From UBA6544 sp049601975 (lineage in GTDB: Bacteria; Pseudomonadota; Alphaproteobacteria; UBA8366): a DNA stretch of 8,319 nt. The notes beneath the pieces were generated by a model, which saw nothing but the letters and a program-made list of their open reading frames with translations, searched no databases and was not told where the DNA came from. A program made the position numbers and the translations under genes. Shown here piece by piece: positions 1-6,914 of the stretch; position 1 is the stretch's first letter, and the number at the start of each line of letters is the position of its first letter. The DNA is taken from contig JBMYRC010000166.1 in the NCBI GenBank assembly GCA_049601975.1, positions 1 through 8,319 on the forward strand. The letters are read 5' to 3'.

Positions 1-348
1 ATGGGCGGCATCCACAATTGGCTGGAGGTCTGCGCCAACAATCACCGCACAATCTGCGACCTCAATCCGAACGACATGATGCAGACCTACAATCCGGTCG
101 ACGCTCGGTTCGACGATATCTATTTGGTCAAGAAGACCGGCACCAAACAGGGCTGGGCAAATACCGCGCCCGAAGAGGATTTCAACTACGGCTTCCCGCA
201 AGAAGTCGAGGCATTCTATCGCACCGTCGCTTATGGCGATCCGGTGGAAAGTGACAGCCAACTCGCAGCCGACACCATCTCGACCGTCTATAGCAGATAT
301 CTCAGTGCGGAGCAGGAGGGCGCGCAAGTCACCGTGGAATTACTGTGA
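1..348 (+). CDS. Gfo/Idh/MocA-family oxidoreductase, C-terminal fragment (5' end outside window)
   Basis: This is the last 115 codons of a gene that enters from the left edge. The ATG at position 1 is probably an internal Met, because the NAD(P)-binding Rossmann domain these dehydrogenases need at the N terminus is missing. What remains resembles the C-terminal alpha/beta substrate domain of Gfo/Idh/MocA proteins. It has a KQGW segment (about residues 49-52), then FNYGFPQEVEAFYRTVAYGDPVESD, where the family usually has a GFPQE/F-x-x-x-V pattern followed by G-x-P. The ending is typical: an A-A-D-T-I-S-T-V-Y helix, a YLSAEQEG segment and a short V-T-V-E-L strand. Such enzymes oxidise or reduce sugars, inositols or related hydroxy compounds with NAD(P) in the cytoplasm; the substrate cannot be read from this part. 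Its TGA overlaps the GTG of the next gene (GTGA, 345-348), so the two are probably co-transcribed and translationally coupled. The family call rests on remembered patterns. Confidence 0.75.
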   Translation: MGGIHNWLEVCANNHRTICDLNPNDMMQTYNPVDARFDDIYLVKKTGTKQGWANTAPEEDFNYGFPQEVEAFYRTVAYGDPVESDSQLAADTISTVYSRYLSAEQEGAQVTVELL

Positions 349-1436
349 CCAGTGTCATCATCTGCGGCGGCGGTGTCATCGGCGCTTGCGTGGCGTTCTA
401 TCTGGCTGAGCGGGGAGCCGACGTCACGGTTGTCGAACGAAACGGCGTTGCCAATGGGGCGTCCGGTAAGTCCGGCGGGTTTCTGGCGCTCGATTGGTGC
501 CAAGGCACACCAGTCGATCCGTTGGCGCGGCGTAGCTTCGATCTCCATGCGGAACTGGCGGAGCGGGTTGGTATCGATTGGGGATATCGGCGTGTCGAAA
601 CATTAGGCGTTGCGGCCAGTCCGCGCCACAACTTGAGCCGATTGCGATCGGCGCAGGCTCCGGGTTGGCTCGGGCCCGATGCGGCGGTCCATGGCCAATT
701 GGGAACGCCAGAGACGACTGCGCAAGTGACACCGGACCTCTTCACCAAGGGCATGCTGACGGCCAGCGGTGCCAAAGTGGTCGAGGGTGCGGTCGAGGGC
801 GTTTTCTTGGAAGACGGACGCGCGACCGGCGTGCTGGTTGATGGCAAACTACTGACCGGGGACGCAACCGTCATTGCCATGGGCCCTTGGTCCGTGCTTG
901 CCTGCCCATGGCTGCCACTGCCAGGTGTTTATGGCCTGAAAGGTCATAGCCTCGTCTTTCGCTATACCCCAGACGACCCAAAAGCGCTGTTCGTCGAGCT
1001 AGAAAACGATGAGGGCGAGATTTCAACCCCGGAAGTGATGCCACGTCCGGACGGCACGACCTATGTTTGCGGTCTTTCCGGTGCAGCGCCTTTGCCCATC
1101 GACCCAGCGCATGTGAGCACGGAAGATGGCGGGCCGGAGAAATTGCGGGCAATGACGGCGATGTTCGCCCCCGAACTTGGCAATGCGGAGATCCTCGCCT
1201 CGCAAGCCTGCTACCGTCCGGTAACACAGGATTGGATACCGTTGATCGGCGCCGTGTCCGGCGTCGCGGGTGCCTATGTCGCGACCGGCCACAGTGTCTG
1301 GGGCATGTTGAACGGCCCCGCCACTGGTGAGGCCATGGCGGAGCTGATTCTCGACGGTACAGCCAGCAGTGTTGAAATATCGCCGTTCGATCCAGGAAGG
1401 TTACCGGTATTGGATGCGGGATCGATTATCAGATAA
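345..1436 (+). CDS. FAD-dependent oxidoreductase, DAO fold (TDA3-like)
   Basis: This 363-residue protein is predicted to be a cytoplasmic flavoenzyme oxidising an amine, amino acid or hydroxy acid. The N terminus is a textbook FAD-binding Rossmann motif: strand VIICGGGVIG with G8, G10 and G13, then the acidic end of the second strand, E31 in VTVVERN. Next comes ASGKSGGFLALDWC (39-52), the FAD-contact loop, in a form I associate with the eukaryotic TDA3-like branch of DAO oxidoreductases. Near residue 310, AYVATGHSVWGMLNGPATGEAMAELI gives the second FAD-binding segment. The length suits single-domain DAO proteins (about 360-400 residues). There is no signal peptide or membrane segment. The GTG at 345 is chosen because it lies just before the dinucleotide-binding strand and overlaps the previous TGA; only a weak GGAA (336-339) stands in front, consistent with coupled translation. 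The family is secure, the substrate unknown. Confidence 0.9.
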   Translation: MTSVIICGGGVIGACVAFYLAERGADVTVVERNGVANGASGKSGGFLALDWCQGTPVDPLARRSFDLHAELAERVGIDWGYRRVETLGVAASPRHNLSRLRSAQAPGWLGPDAAVHGQLGTPETTAQVTPDLFTKGMLTASGAKVVEGAVEGVFLEDGRATGVLVDGKLLTGDATVIAMGPWSVLACPWLPLPGVYGLKGHSLVFRYTPDDPKALFVELENDEGEISTPEVMPRPDGTTYVCGLSGAAPLPIDPAHVSTEDGGPEKLRAMTAMFAPELGNAEILASQACYRPVTQDWIPLIGAVSGVAGAYVATGHSVWGMLNGPATGEAMAELILDGTASSVEISPFDPGRLPVLDAGSIIR

Positions 1437-1449
1437 AGATGAACGGCTT

Positions 1450-1542
1450 CCAGTCTAACCTTCCCCCGCATGCGGGAGGAGGGACGTCACCGGGCGGCAA
1501 GATAGAATTCCGTCTTCCGCGTGCGGGAGAGGGTTAGACTGG
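1450..1542. repeat. Inverted pair of palindromic (REP-like) repeats
   Basis: Two copies of a roughly 31-nt element face each other, at 1450-1480 (reverse) and 1512-1542 (forward), with 25 of 31 positions identical by hand alignment. The outer 11 bases are perfectly complementary: CCAGTCTAACC (1450-1460) against GGTTAGACTGG (1532-1542). Each copy also contains its own short palindrome, CCCGCATGCGGG at 1465-1476 and CTTCCGCGTGCGGGAG at 1514-1529, the latter with one G-T wobble. The region can therefore fold either as two small hairpins or as one long imperfect stem (1450-1479 with 1513-1542) over a loop of about 33 nt. It resembles short dispersed GC-rich palindromes seen between genes in many Proteobacteria. 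It lies 13 nt after the FAD oxidoreductase stop. No U-tract follows, so it is not a classical intrinsic terminator, though as RNA it could stabilise the upstream message. Confidence 0.8.
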
Positions 1543-1555
1543 GAGCTCGTGGGTT

Positions 1556-1584
1556 TTGACGCCAAAGCCCTCTAGATTGACAAT
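1556..1584 (+). promoter_or_regulatory. Possible sigma70-type promoter for the dioxygenase operon
   Basis: TTGACG (1556-1561, 5 of 6 to the TTGACA consensus) is followed after exactly 17 bp by GACAAT (1579-1584, 4 of 6 to TATAAT). Transcription would start near 1591, leaving a leader of about 27 nt before the ATG at 1618. The site lies just beyond the palindromic repeat pair, where a new transcription unit could begin. A second perfect TTGACA (1577-1582) overlaps the -10 but has no convincing partner downstream. Matches this short occur by chance, so this is a candidate only. Confidence 0.35.
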
Positions 1585-1617
1585 GACACCCGAGCGAAAC
1601 GAGAGGGAGAGACATCC

Positions 1618-2652
1618 ATGAATGAACCAGCCATCCAACGGTTAGACTCCCGCGCTGCCTGGACGCCGAGCGATTATCCGACGAAAGACAGCTTCGCCAT
1701 TGATTTAGAGCCGCACCATATCACGGTGTTGGAAGCGGAGGTCGAGCGGTTCAAAGCAAGCGGCGGCGGGCACGAAGACCTGGCGCAATCGAGCTTCCCG
1801 CTCACCAAAATTTCCGACGATATCGCGGCTTGGCGTGCGGAAGTACATGACGGGCGCGGCATGATCCTGTTGCGGGGCGTGCCGGTGGAACAGATTGACC
1901 TCGACGACCTGCGACTGATGTATCTTGGCCTCGGCACTCATTTTGGCCGCCCGGTCTCGCAAAGCAATATGGGAGAGCTTGTCGGCGAGGTCGTCAATAT
2001 CGGCGACAAGGACCTGAAGGAACGGGCCTATCGCAGCAGCCGGAAATTGATGCTGCACACCGATCGCGCCGACCACATCGCCATGTTGTGCATTCGTCCT
2101 GCCATCGAAGGCGGCCTCAGCGGTTACGCCAGTGCCTTGACCATCCACAACATCATGCTGTCGGAACGCCCTGACTTATTGGCGCATCTCTATCACGGGT
2201 TCCACCACCACCGCTTCGGCGAGCAACCACCAGGTGAGCCGCTTGTGACCCGCGAGCGCATTCCAATCTTCTCCGTCACGGACGGGGTTCCGTCGGTGAT
2301 TTTTATCCGGGGGTATATCAACCTCGCGGTTGAGGAAGGCCATGTGACCTTATCCGAGGGGGAATTGGAAGCGCTCAACTACATGGAAGAAGTCTCGAAC
2401 CGACCCGACGTGCGGCTCGATTTCCCGATGGCGCCGGGCGACCTGTTGTTCGTCAACAATTGCCTGATCCTACACACGAGAACGGCCTTCGAGGATTCGG
2501 ATAAACCTGAGCTTCGCCGCCATCTTCTGCGCCTATGGCTACGCCAAGACGATAGACCCGCCGCCGAAGGCGTGATCGTCCACAAGGGCAAGGCCGGGAT
2601 CGTGAAACGGGACGGCAAGGGCACCTATTACAAAGGTGATGCAGCGGCGTAG
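1618..2652 (+). CDS. TauD/TfdA-family Fe(II)/2-oxoglutarate-dependent dioxygenase
   Basis: A 344-residue protein of the TauD/TfdA (taurine/2,4-D dioxygenase, gamma-butyrobetaine hydroxylase) superfamily. It is predicted to couple decarboxylation of 2-oxoglutarate to hydroxylation of a small substrate in the cytoplasm. The iron-binding triad is visible: H147 and D149 in LMLHTDRADH, and distal H286 in ILHTRTAFED. R300/R301 and R305, in the RRHLLRLWLR segment 14-19 residues later, are candidates for the arginine that grips the 2-oxoglutarate carboxylate. The first domain shows the usual GRGMILLRGVPV strand (about 80-91) and LGTHFGRPVSQ. The ATG at 1618 is preceded by a purine-rich GAGGGAGAG (1603-1611) at suitable spacing. 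It is the first gene after the repeat-containing gap and is followed after 26 bp by the SMP-30-like gene. Sequence alone does not identify the substrate; taurine or sulfonate use is not implied by the family name. Confidence 0.9.
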   Translation: MNEPAIQRLDSRAAWTPSDYPTKDSFAIDLEPHHITVLEAEVERFKASGGGHEDLAQSSFPLTKISDDIAAWRAEVHDGRGMILLRGVPVEQIDLDDLRLMYLGLGTHFGRPVSQSNMGELVGEVVNIGDKDLKERAYRSSRKLMLHTDRADHIAMLCIRPAIEGGLSGYASALTIHNIMLSERPDLLAHLYHGFHHHRFGEQPPGEPLVTRERIPIFSVTDGVPSVIFIRGYINLAVEEGHVTLSEGELEALNYMEEVSNRPDVRLDFPMAPGDLLFVNNCLILHTRTAFEDSDKPELRRHLLRLWLRQDDRPAAEGVIVHKGKAGIVKRDGKGTYYKGDAAA

Positions 2653-2678
2653 CCGGCATATCAACGAAAAGGGATGAC

Positions 2679-3650
2679 ATGACAACCGACACACCACTCA
2701 GCGCCGGATGGCGGGATCATCCGCGCTATCCCGACCCCGCCATCGAAATTCTCGACGAACGGTTCCAGCCCTATACAATCTTCAGCGCCGCCGTGGAGCG
2801 GCTCTATACCGGCTGCCGCTGGTCCGAAGGACCGGTTTGGTTCGGCGACGGACGCTATCTGTTGTGGAGCGACATTCCGAACAACCGCATCCTCAAATGG
2901 GAAGAGGAAACCGGGTCGGTCAGCATCTATCGCAAACCGTCAAATTTCGCGAACGGGAATACACGGGACCGGCAAGGCCGATTGATCACCTGCGAGCATG
3001 GCGGGCGACGGGTCAGCCGCACGGAGATTGACGGCACCATCACGCCAATCATGGAAACTTGGCTCGCTAAATCCTTGAATTCGCCTAACGACGTCGTGGT
3101 CAAATCAGATGGCTCAATCTGGTTCACTGACCCGATTTTCGGCATCCTCGGCAATTACGAGGGCCACAAGGCTGAGGCCGAAGTCCCACAGGCGGTCTAC
3201 CGCGTTGACGGTGAAACCGGCGAGCCGACCGTCATCACCGATGATATCCTAGGACCGAATGGTCTCTGCTTCTCGCCGGACGAATCAATCCTTTATGTGG
3301 TTGAATCGCGCGGCGAGCCAAACCGTAAGATTCTCGCCTACGATGTTGATGACGGTGGCAAGAGCATTGCCAACAAACGCGTCCATATTGATGCAGGACC
3401 AGGCGGCACGCCGGATGGTATGCGCAGCGATACCGACGGCAATCTTTGGTGCGGCTGGGGAATGGGTGCGGAAGGTCTCGACGGCGTCCTCGTGTTGGCG
3501 CCCGATGGCGAGCGTATCGGCTTCATTCATTTGCCAGAACGTTGTGCCAACGTCTGCTTTGGCGGCGCAAAGCGAAACCGCCTGTTCATGGCCGCCAGCC
3601 AATCGCTCTATTCAGTATATGTGAACACGCAAGGTGTTGCTGGGGGATGA
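2679..3650 (+). CDS. SMP-30/gluconolactonase/LRE-family protein
   Basis: A 323-residue six-bladed beta-propeller of the SMP-30/regucalcin/gluconolactonase family, which are divalent-metal-dependent lactone or ester hydrolases. The metal ligands of the family can all be located: E50 in the WSEGPVW motif, N137 in SPNDVVV, N194 in GPNGLCFSPD and D246 in PDGMRSD. Other hallmarks are SDIPNNRILKW, NGNTRDRQGRL and DGSIWFTDP. No signal peptide is seen, so a cytoplasmic role is likely, plausibly opening a lactone made by the dehydrogenases or oxygenase of this locus. The ATG at 2679 follows AAAAGGG (2667-2673) by 5 nt. An ATG at 2674 in another frame is followed at once by TGA and is not the start. 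The gene ends in an ATGA overlap (3647-3650) with the acetyltransferase gene. The substrate is not deducible. Confidence 0.9.
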   Translation: MTTDTPLSAGWRDHPRYPDPAIEILDERFQPYTIFSAAVERLYTGCRWSEGPVWFGDGRYLLWSDIPNNRILKWEEETGSVSIYRKPSNFANGNTRDRQGRLITCEHGGRRVSRTEIDGTITPIMETWLAKSLNSPNDVVVKSDGSIWFTDPIFGILGNYEGHKAEAEVPQAVYRVDGETGEPTVITDDILGPNGLCFSPDESILYVVESRGEPNRKILAYDVDDGGKSIANKRVHIDAGPGGTPDGMRSDTDGNLWCGWGMGAEGLDGVLVLAPDGERIGFIHLPERCANVCFGGAKRNRLFMAASQSLYSVYVNTQGVAGG

Positions 3651-4078
3651 GCGTCGTCATTCGCCACGCGACGGCAGAAGATCGTGAAGTTTGCATCGAC
3701 TTCATTGGCACGCTCAATGGCGGCCCGGTCTTGGAGAGTTGGAACACTACCTTTGACGCACTGATCAAGCGCGAGCGCGGCGCAATCTATGTCGCGGAAG
3801 ACGACGAACTCGGTGTTCTCGGCGTCGCCAACGTCTCCTTTAATCTCGCGATCCGATTCGGCGGTGAGTATTGCCAGCTGGAAGAGCTCTATGTCGATCC
3901 GAAGGCGCGGGGCAAAAATTGCGGTGGGCTTTTGGTACAGGCGGTGATCGACGGCGCGCGGGCGCGCGGCTGCCGTGATGTCGGCCTTTACATCACGCAA
4001 CGCCATGCGGCGAACCGCCCGTTCTACGAAAAATACGGCTTCAAAGATGTCGGCCTCGAGGTGCGCCAGAAGTTATAG
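3647..4078 (+). CDS. GNAT-family N-acetyltransferase
   Basis: A compact 143-residue GNAT protein, predicted to transfer an acetyl group from acetyl-CoA to an amine. It opens with the usual first strand (VVIRHATAEDREV). Motif A is LEELYVDPKARGKNCGG (78-94), where the strand LYV leads into the pyrophosphate-binding loop. NRPFYEKYGFKDVG (123-136) is the typical motif B ending. In the loop, the glycine normally found in R-G-x-G-x-G is Asn91 (R88-G89-K90-N91-C92-G93), which may weaken or alter CoA binding. The frame stays open upstream as far as an ATG at 3446. I start at 3647 because the residues before it are antisense-like shadow of the SMP-30 gene, the family's N-terminal strand begins here, and ATG overlaps the previous TGA (ATGA). 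A possible AAGGTG site is at 3631-3636. The target amine is unknown. The role may be detoxification or processing of a pathway intermediate. Confidence 0.85.
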   Translation: MSVVIRHATAEDREVCIDFIGTLNGGPVLESWNTTFDALIKRERGAIYVAEDDELGVLGVANVSFNLAIRFGGEYCQLEELYVDPKARGKNCGGLLVQAVIDGARARGCRDVGLYITQRHAANRPFYEKYGFKDVGLEVRQKL

Positions 4079-4084
4079 GATCGG

Positions 4085-4723
4085 CTAAACGACCTTCTCA
4101 AATGCACCCGTATCGGAATCCAAGGCAAGCAGGTCGCCACTCGCGATGCCGAAATAGGCGCCGTGAAGTTGCAGGGTCTTCCGCTCCAACCGTTCCTTGA
4201 CGAAGGGGAATGTGGTCAGATTTTCCAGCGATTGCCGAACAGCTGAATACTCCATCTCACGCTGCAGCTCAGCCGGATCGCGATCCGGAGCTTGGCGCAA
4301 GGCTTGGGCGCGGGCCGGATTCATGATCGACATCCATTTTTGAATGAAATCTGATTCTCGGGTCGGATCAAAGACCCCTTGCAGAAAGGCTTGCACGCCG
4401 CCGCAGTGGGCGTGGCCCATGATGAGGATGTGATCGACTTCCAACCCCATCACTGCGAATTCCAAGGCAGCGCTAGTGCCATGATAGTCCCCATGCGGTG
4501 CATAGGGCGGGACGAGATTAGCGACGTTACGAACGACAAACAGCTCACCGGGGGTGGCATCGAATATCGCCGCCGGGTCGACCCGGCTGTCGCAACAGGC
4601 GACGATCATAACCTTCGGCGATTGTCCGGCATCGGCGAGTTTTGCGTATAATTCAGATTGGCCTTTATAGCGCGTATCGAGAAATCGGCGGTAACCTTCG
4701 ACCAGCATAGGTAGTGACCGCAT
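4085..4723 (-). CDS. Beta-class carbonic anhydrase
   Basis: A 212-residue protein that interconverts CO2 and bicarbonate in the cytoplasm with a zinc centre. The beta-class signature is complete: C43, D45 and R47 in ACCDSRVDP, and H104 and C107 in MGHAHCGGVQA, giving the Cys-His-Cys zinc site and the Asp-Arg dyad. Supporting segments are FVVRNVANLVPP, SAALEFAV and the C-terminal LHGAYFGIASGDLLALD. The length fits bacterial Can/CynT enzymes of about 215-220 residues. The start is the ATG at 4721-4723, with AAGGGC about 8 nt upstream; a second Met five codons in has no better ribosome site. The gene converges on the acetyltransferase gene with 6 bp between stops, and diverges from hyuA across about 145 bp. 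It could supply bicarbonate to a carboxylase or serve general CO2 housekeeping. Confidence 0.95.
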   Translation of the reverse strand: MRSLPMLVEGYRRFLDTRYKGQSELYAKLADAGQSPKVMIVACCDSRVDPAAIFDATPGELFVVRNVANLVPPYAPHGDYHGTSAALEFAVMGLEVDHILIMGHAHCGGVQAFLQGVFDPTRESDFIQKWMSIMNPARAQALRQAPDRDPAELQREMEYSAVRQSLENLTTFPFVKERLERKTLQLHGAYFGIASGDLLALDSDTGAFEKVV

Positions 4724-4868
4724 TCAGGGTGCCCTTCGCGTCATCAAATTTATTACTTAGTACGCAAAATGCCGCATTCCGGATGTTCGTACAACCGGCG
4801 AAATGGCTGGATACGGAAGACGAAGCGCATAGCTCTATTGTTTGAATGAATTCATCTGGAGAAACAGC
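4724..4868. promoter_or_regulatory. Divergent intergenic region between carbonic anhydrase and hyuA
   Basis: This 145-bp gap separates two divergent genes, so promoters in both directions are expected. The stretch 4741-4770 is notably AT-rich (23 of 30 bases) in otherwise GC-rich surroundings and lies 18-47 bp upstream of the carbonic anhydrase ATG, a plausible promoter or operator position. I found no -35/-10 pair I would defend on either strand, and no clear operator palindrome. Confidence 0.5.
4857..4861 (+). promoter_or_regulatory. Ribosome binding site that fixes the hyuA start
   Basis: GGAGA stands 7 nt before the ATG at 4869. It lies inside the longer frame that opens with TTG at 4842. 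The site therefore supports the ATG, giving MIVGIEVGGTFTD at the N terminus as in the family, over the TTG start, which would add nine residues without family likeness. Confidence 0.8.
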
Positions 4869-6914
4869 ATGATCGTTGGCATTGAGGTCGGCGGAACGTT
4901 CACCGATTTGGTGATGGCGGACGGCGATGGCAATTTGACGGTCCACAAGCTGCCGTCCACTCCGTCGGACCCGAGTATCGCCGCGGTCGATGGCCTCGAG
5001 CAATTGCTCAAATTGACGAATTCGCACGCGAGCGCGGTCGACGAATTGCTGCATGGCTCCACCATCGCAGCGAATGCACTGATCCAGCGCCGAGGTGCGC
5101 GGACGGTCTTGCTGACAACCAAGGGGTTCCGGGACGTTCTCTATATCCAACGGCAAGACAAAACCACCGTCTACGACATGTTCTACAGCAAGCCGGAACC
5201 GTTGCTGACACGGGACAAGGTGCTGGAGGTAGATGAGAGGCTCGACGCCTCAGGCGCCGTGGTCGCCGCGCTCGATGAGAAAGCAACGGCAGATTTAATC
5301 GACCGCATCGTCGCAGAACACACACCCGATTCAATTGCTGTCTGCCTCCTGCACGCGTACGCCAATCCGGTGCATGAACTCTTAGTCGGTGAGATCATCG
5401 CCACGCGTCATCCGGATATCCGCGTTTCGCTCTCCTCCAACGTCGCACCAGAGCATCGCGAGTACGAGCGCACCAGCACGGCAGTCATCGATGCCTATAT
5501 CGGCCCCGCGGTAGACCAATATCTAGAACGTTTCGGAACGCGGACCTCGGATCTTGGAATCGCCGGAAAACCGCTGATCATGCAATCGAACGGTGGTGTC
5601 GTGCCGCTCGAAACCGCCCGGCAGCGGGCGGCGAATATGTTCGTCTCCGGCCCCGCGGCGGCAGTAACCGCAGCATCGGAAGTGGCGCAGCGCGAGGGCG
5701 TACTCGACGTCATCTCCATCGATATCGGTGGCACCAGCTGTGACGTCTGCCTGATTACCGGCGGCCAGGCGCAAACGACGATGAAGGGCACTTCCGAATT
5801 CAGCGTTGACGGTCTGCCTTTGAACGTGGTGATGACGGACATCGTGACCATCGGCGCCGGCGGCGGCAGCATCGCGCATATAGACCCCGGCGGCATGCTG
5901 CAGGTCGGACCGCAGAGCGCTGGCGCGGACCCAGGTCCCGCCTGTTACGGCAAGGGTGGCGAAAAGTTCACGATGACCGACGCCATGCTATTGCTGGGTT
6001 TACTAGATGCATCCACTCCATTGCCGGGCGATATTACCTTGCGCCCGGACCACGCCAAAACGGCAGCGGGGGAGCTTTGCGCGGTCTTCAGGTTGACGCC
6101 ACTTGAGTTGGCGGAGCGGGTCTACCGGATCGCCATCGCCAATATGGCGCAGGCAGTGCGGCGCGTCAGTGTTCAGCGCGGATTCGATCCCCGCGACTAT
6201 GCCTTGCTGCCGTGCGGCGGCGCGGGTCCTTTGATTGCAGCAGCCCTTGCGGCTGAAGTTGGCATGACACGTATCTTGGTGCCGCCACACCCCGGCATTT
6301 TTTCCGCCTTGGGACTGGCGGTCGCGGATATCCGCATCGATTACGTGCGGGCCGACGGTGCAACCTTGCTGGCTGATTTATCCGCCGCTGAGCTATCGGA
6401 GCGCGTCGGTGATTTGGATGGGCGCACGGAAGCGGAATTCACGAACCTCGGATACGCCGCGGGCGACCTCACATTGGATTTCGCCGTCGATATTCGCTAC
6501 GTCGGACAAGGCTATGAAATTCGCGTACCGTTCGAGCCCGGTGAAATATCTGACGGACCCGGCATCTTGATCGCGCGTTTCCACGAGATGCATCAACGTC
6601 AATACGGCCACAGTTTTGAGAAGAGCAAAGTCGAAGCCATTTCCTTCCGATTGACAACGCGCCTGCCGCGGGATTCGGTCCTGGCAGCCCCGGCATCCGG
6701 CGGGACACCATCGGAAGGTCGATCGCGGCAGGTATCTTTACTCGGTGAGACAGGAGCCTACCGCACCTATCAACGCGACGAACTGCCCATAGGGTTTTCC
6801 GCGGCCGGGCCTGCCGTAGTTGTCGAATCCACCACCAGCATGCCGATCCCGCCAGGTTGGCATTTCGAAGTAAAGCCCAGCGGTGCTATTATCGTGGCAA
6901 GGAGTGACGCATGA
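4869..6914 (+). CDS. hyuA: Hydantoinase/oxoprolinase family subunit A (HyuA-type ATPase)
   Basis: A 681-residue protein of the HyuA family: ATP-dependent N-methylhydantoinase or 5-oxoprolinase A subunits and the related acetone/acetophenone carboxylase subunits. The actin-like ATPase fold shows as a phosphate-1 loop at the N terminus (GIEVGGTFTDLV, residues 4-15) and a second one at DIGGTSCDV (D285-G287-G288-T289). Further motifs are a glycine-rich IGAGGGS (near 328-334), GADPGPACYG (352-361) and CGGAGP (449-454). Domain order is N-terminal Hydant_A_N (about 2-180), central hydantoinase A domain (about 200-490) and C-terminal domain with YVGQGYEIRVPF. After GGAGPL the residue is Ile where many relatives have His. 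It acts with the B subunit, whose ATG overlaps its TGA (ATGA, 6911-6914). The usual reaction is ATP-driven opening of a cyclic amide, but carboxylation is also possible. The symbol denotes the family, not a proven substrate. Confidence 0.9.
   Translation: MIVGIEVGGTFTDLVMADGDGNLTVHKLPSTPSDPSIAAVDGLEQLLKLTNSHASAVDELLHGSTIAANALIQRRGARTVLLTTKGFRDVLYIQRQDKTTVYDMFYSKPEPLLTRDKVLEVDERLDASGAVVAALDEKATADLIDRIVAEHTPDSIAVCLLHAYANPVHELLVGEIIATRHPDIRVSLSSNVAPEHREYERTSTAVIDAYIGPAVDQYLERFGTRTSDLGIAGKPLIMQSNGGVVPLETARQRAANMFVSGPAAAVTAASEVAQREGVLDVISIDIGGTSCDVCLITGGQAQTTMKGTSEFSVDGLPLNVVMTDIVTIGAGGGSIAHIDPGGMLQVGPQSAGADPGPACYGKGGEKFTMTDAMLLLGLLDASTPLPGDITLRPDHAKTAAGELCAVFRLTPLELAERVYRIAIANMAQAVRRVSVQRGFDPRDYALLPCGGAGPLIAAALAAEVGMTRILVPPHPGIFSALGLAVADIRIDYVRADGATLLADLSAAELSERVGDLDGRTEAEFTNLGYAAGDLTLDFAVDIRYVGQGYEIRVPFEPGEISDGPGILIARFHEMHQRQYGHSFEKSKVEAISFRLTTRLPRDSVLAAPASGGTPSEGRSRQVSLLGETGAYRTYQRDELPIGFSAAGPAVVVESTTSMPIPPGWHFEVKPSGAIIVARSDA

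Noticed and set aside
398..880. 160-residue minus-strand open frame inside the FAD oxidoreductase
   Set aside because: Low-complexity, Ser/Pro/Thr/Arg-rich translation without domain likeness, fully antisense to a clear gene in GC-rich DNA.
1450..1542. Intrinsic terminator after the FAD oxidoreductase
   Set aside because: The stem is long and GC-rich but no T-run follows either hairpin; the paired repeated copies fit a dispersed palindromic repeat better.
2674..2682. Two-codon minigene ATG-ACA-TGA overlapping the SMP-30 start
   Set aside because: The purine-rich site is directly adjacent to this ATG, leaving no spacer, whereas the ATG at 2679 has about 5 nt; likely chance.
3446..3646. N-terminal extension of the GNAT frame back to an ATG at 3446
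   Set aside because: The 67 extra residues are Arg-rich shadow of the SMP-30 gene with no GNAT likeness; the ATG at 3647 gives the family's true first strand and an ATGA overlap.
4842..4868. TTG start for hyuA nine codons upstream
   Set aside because: The ribosome site GGAGA lies inside this stretch and points to the ATG at 4869, which gives the conserved N terminus.
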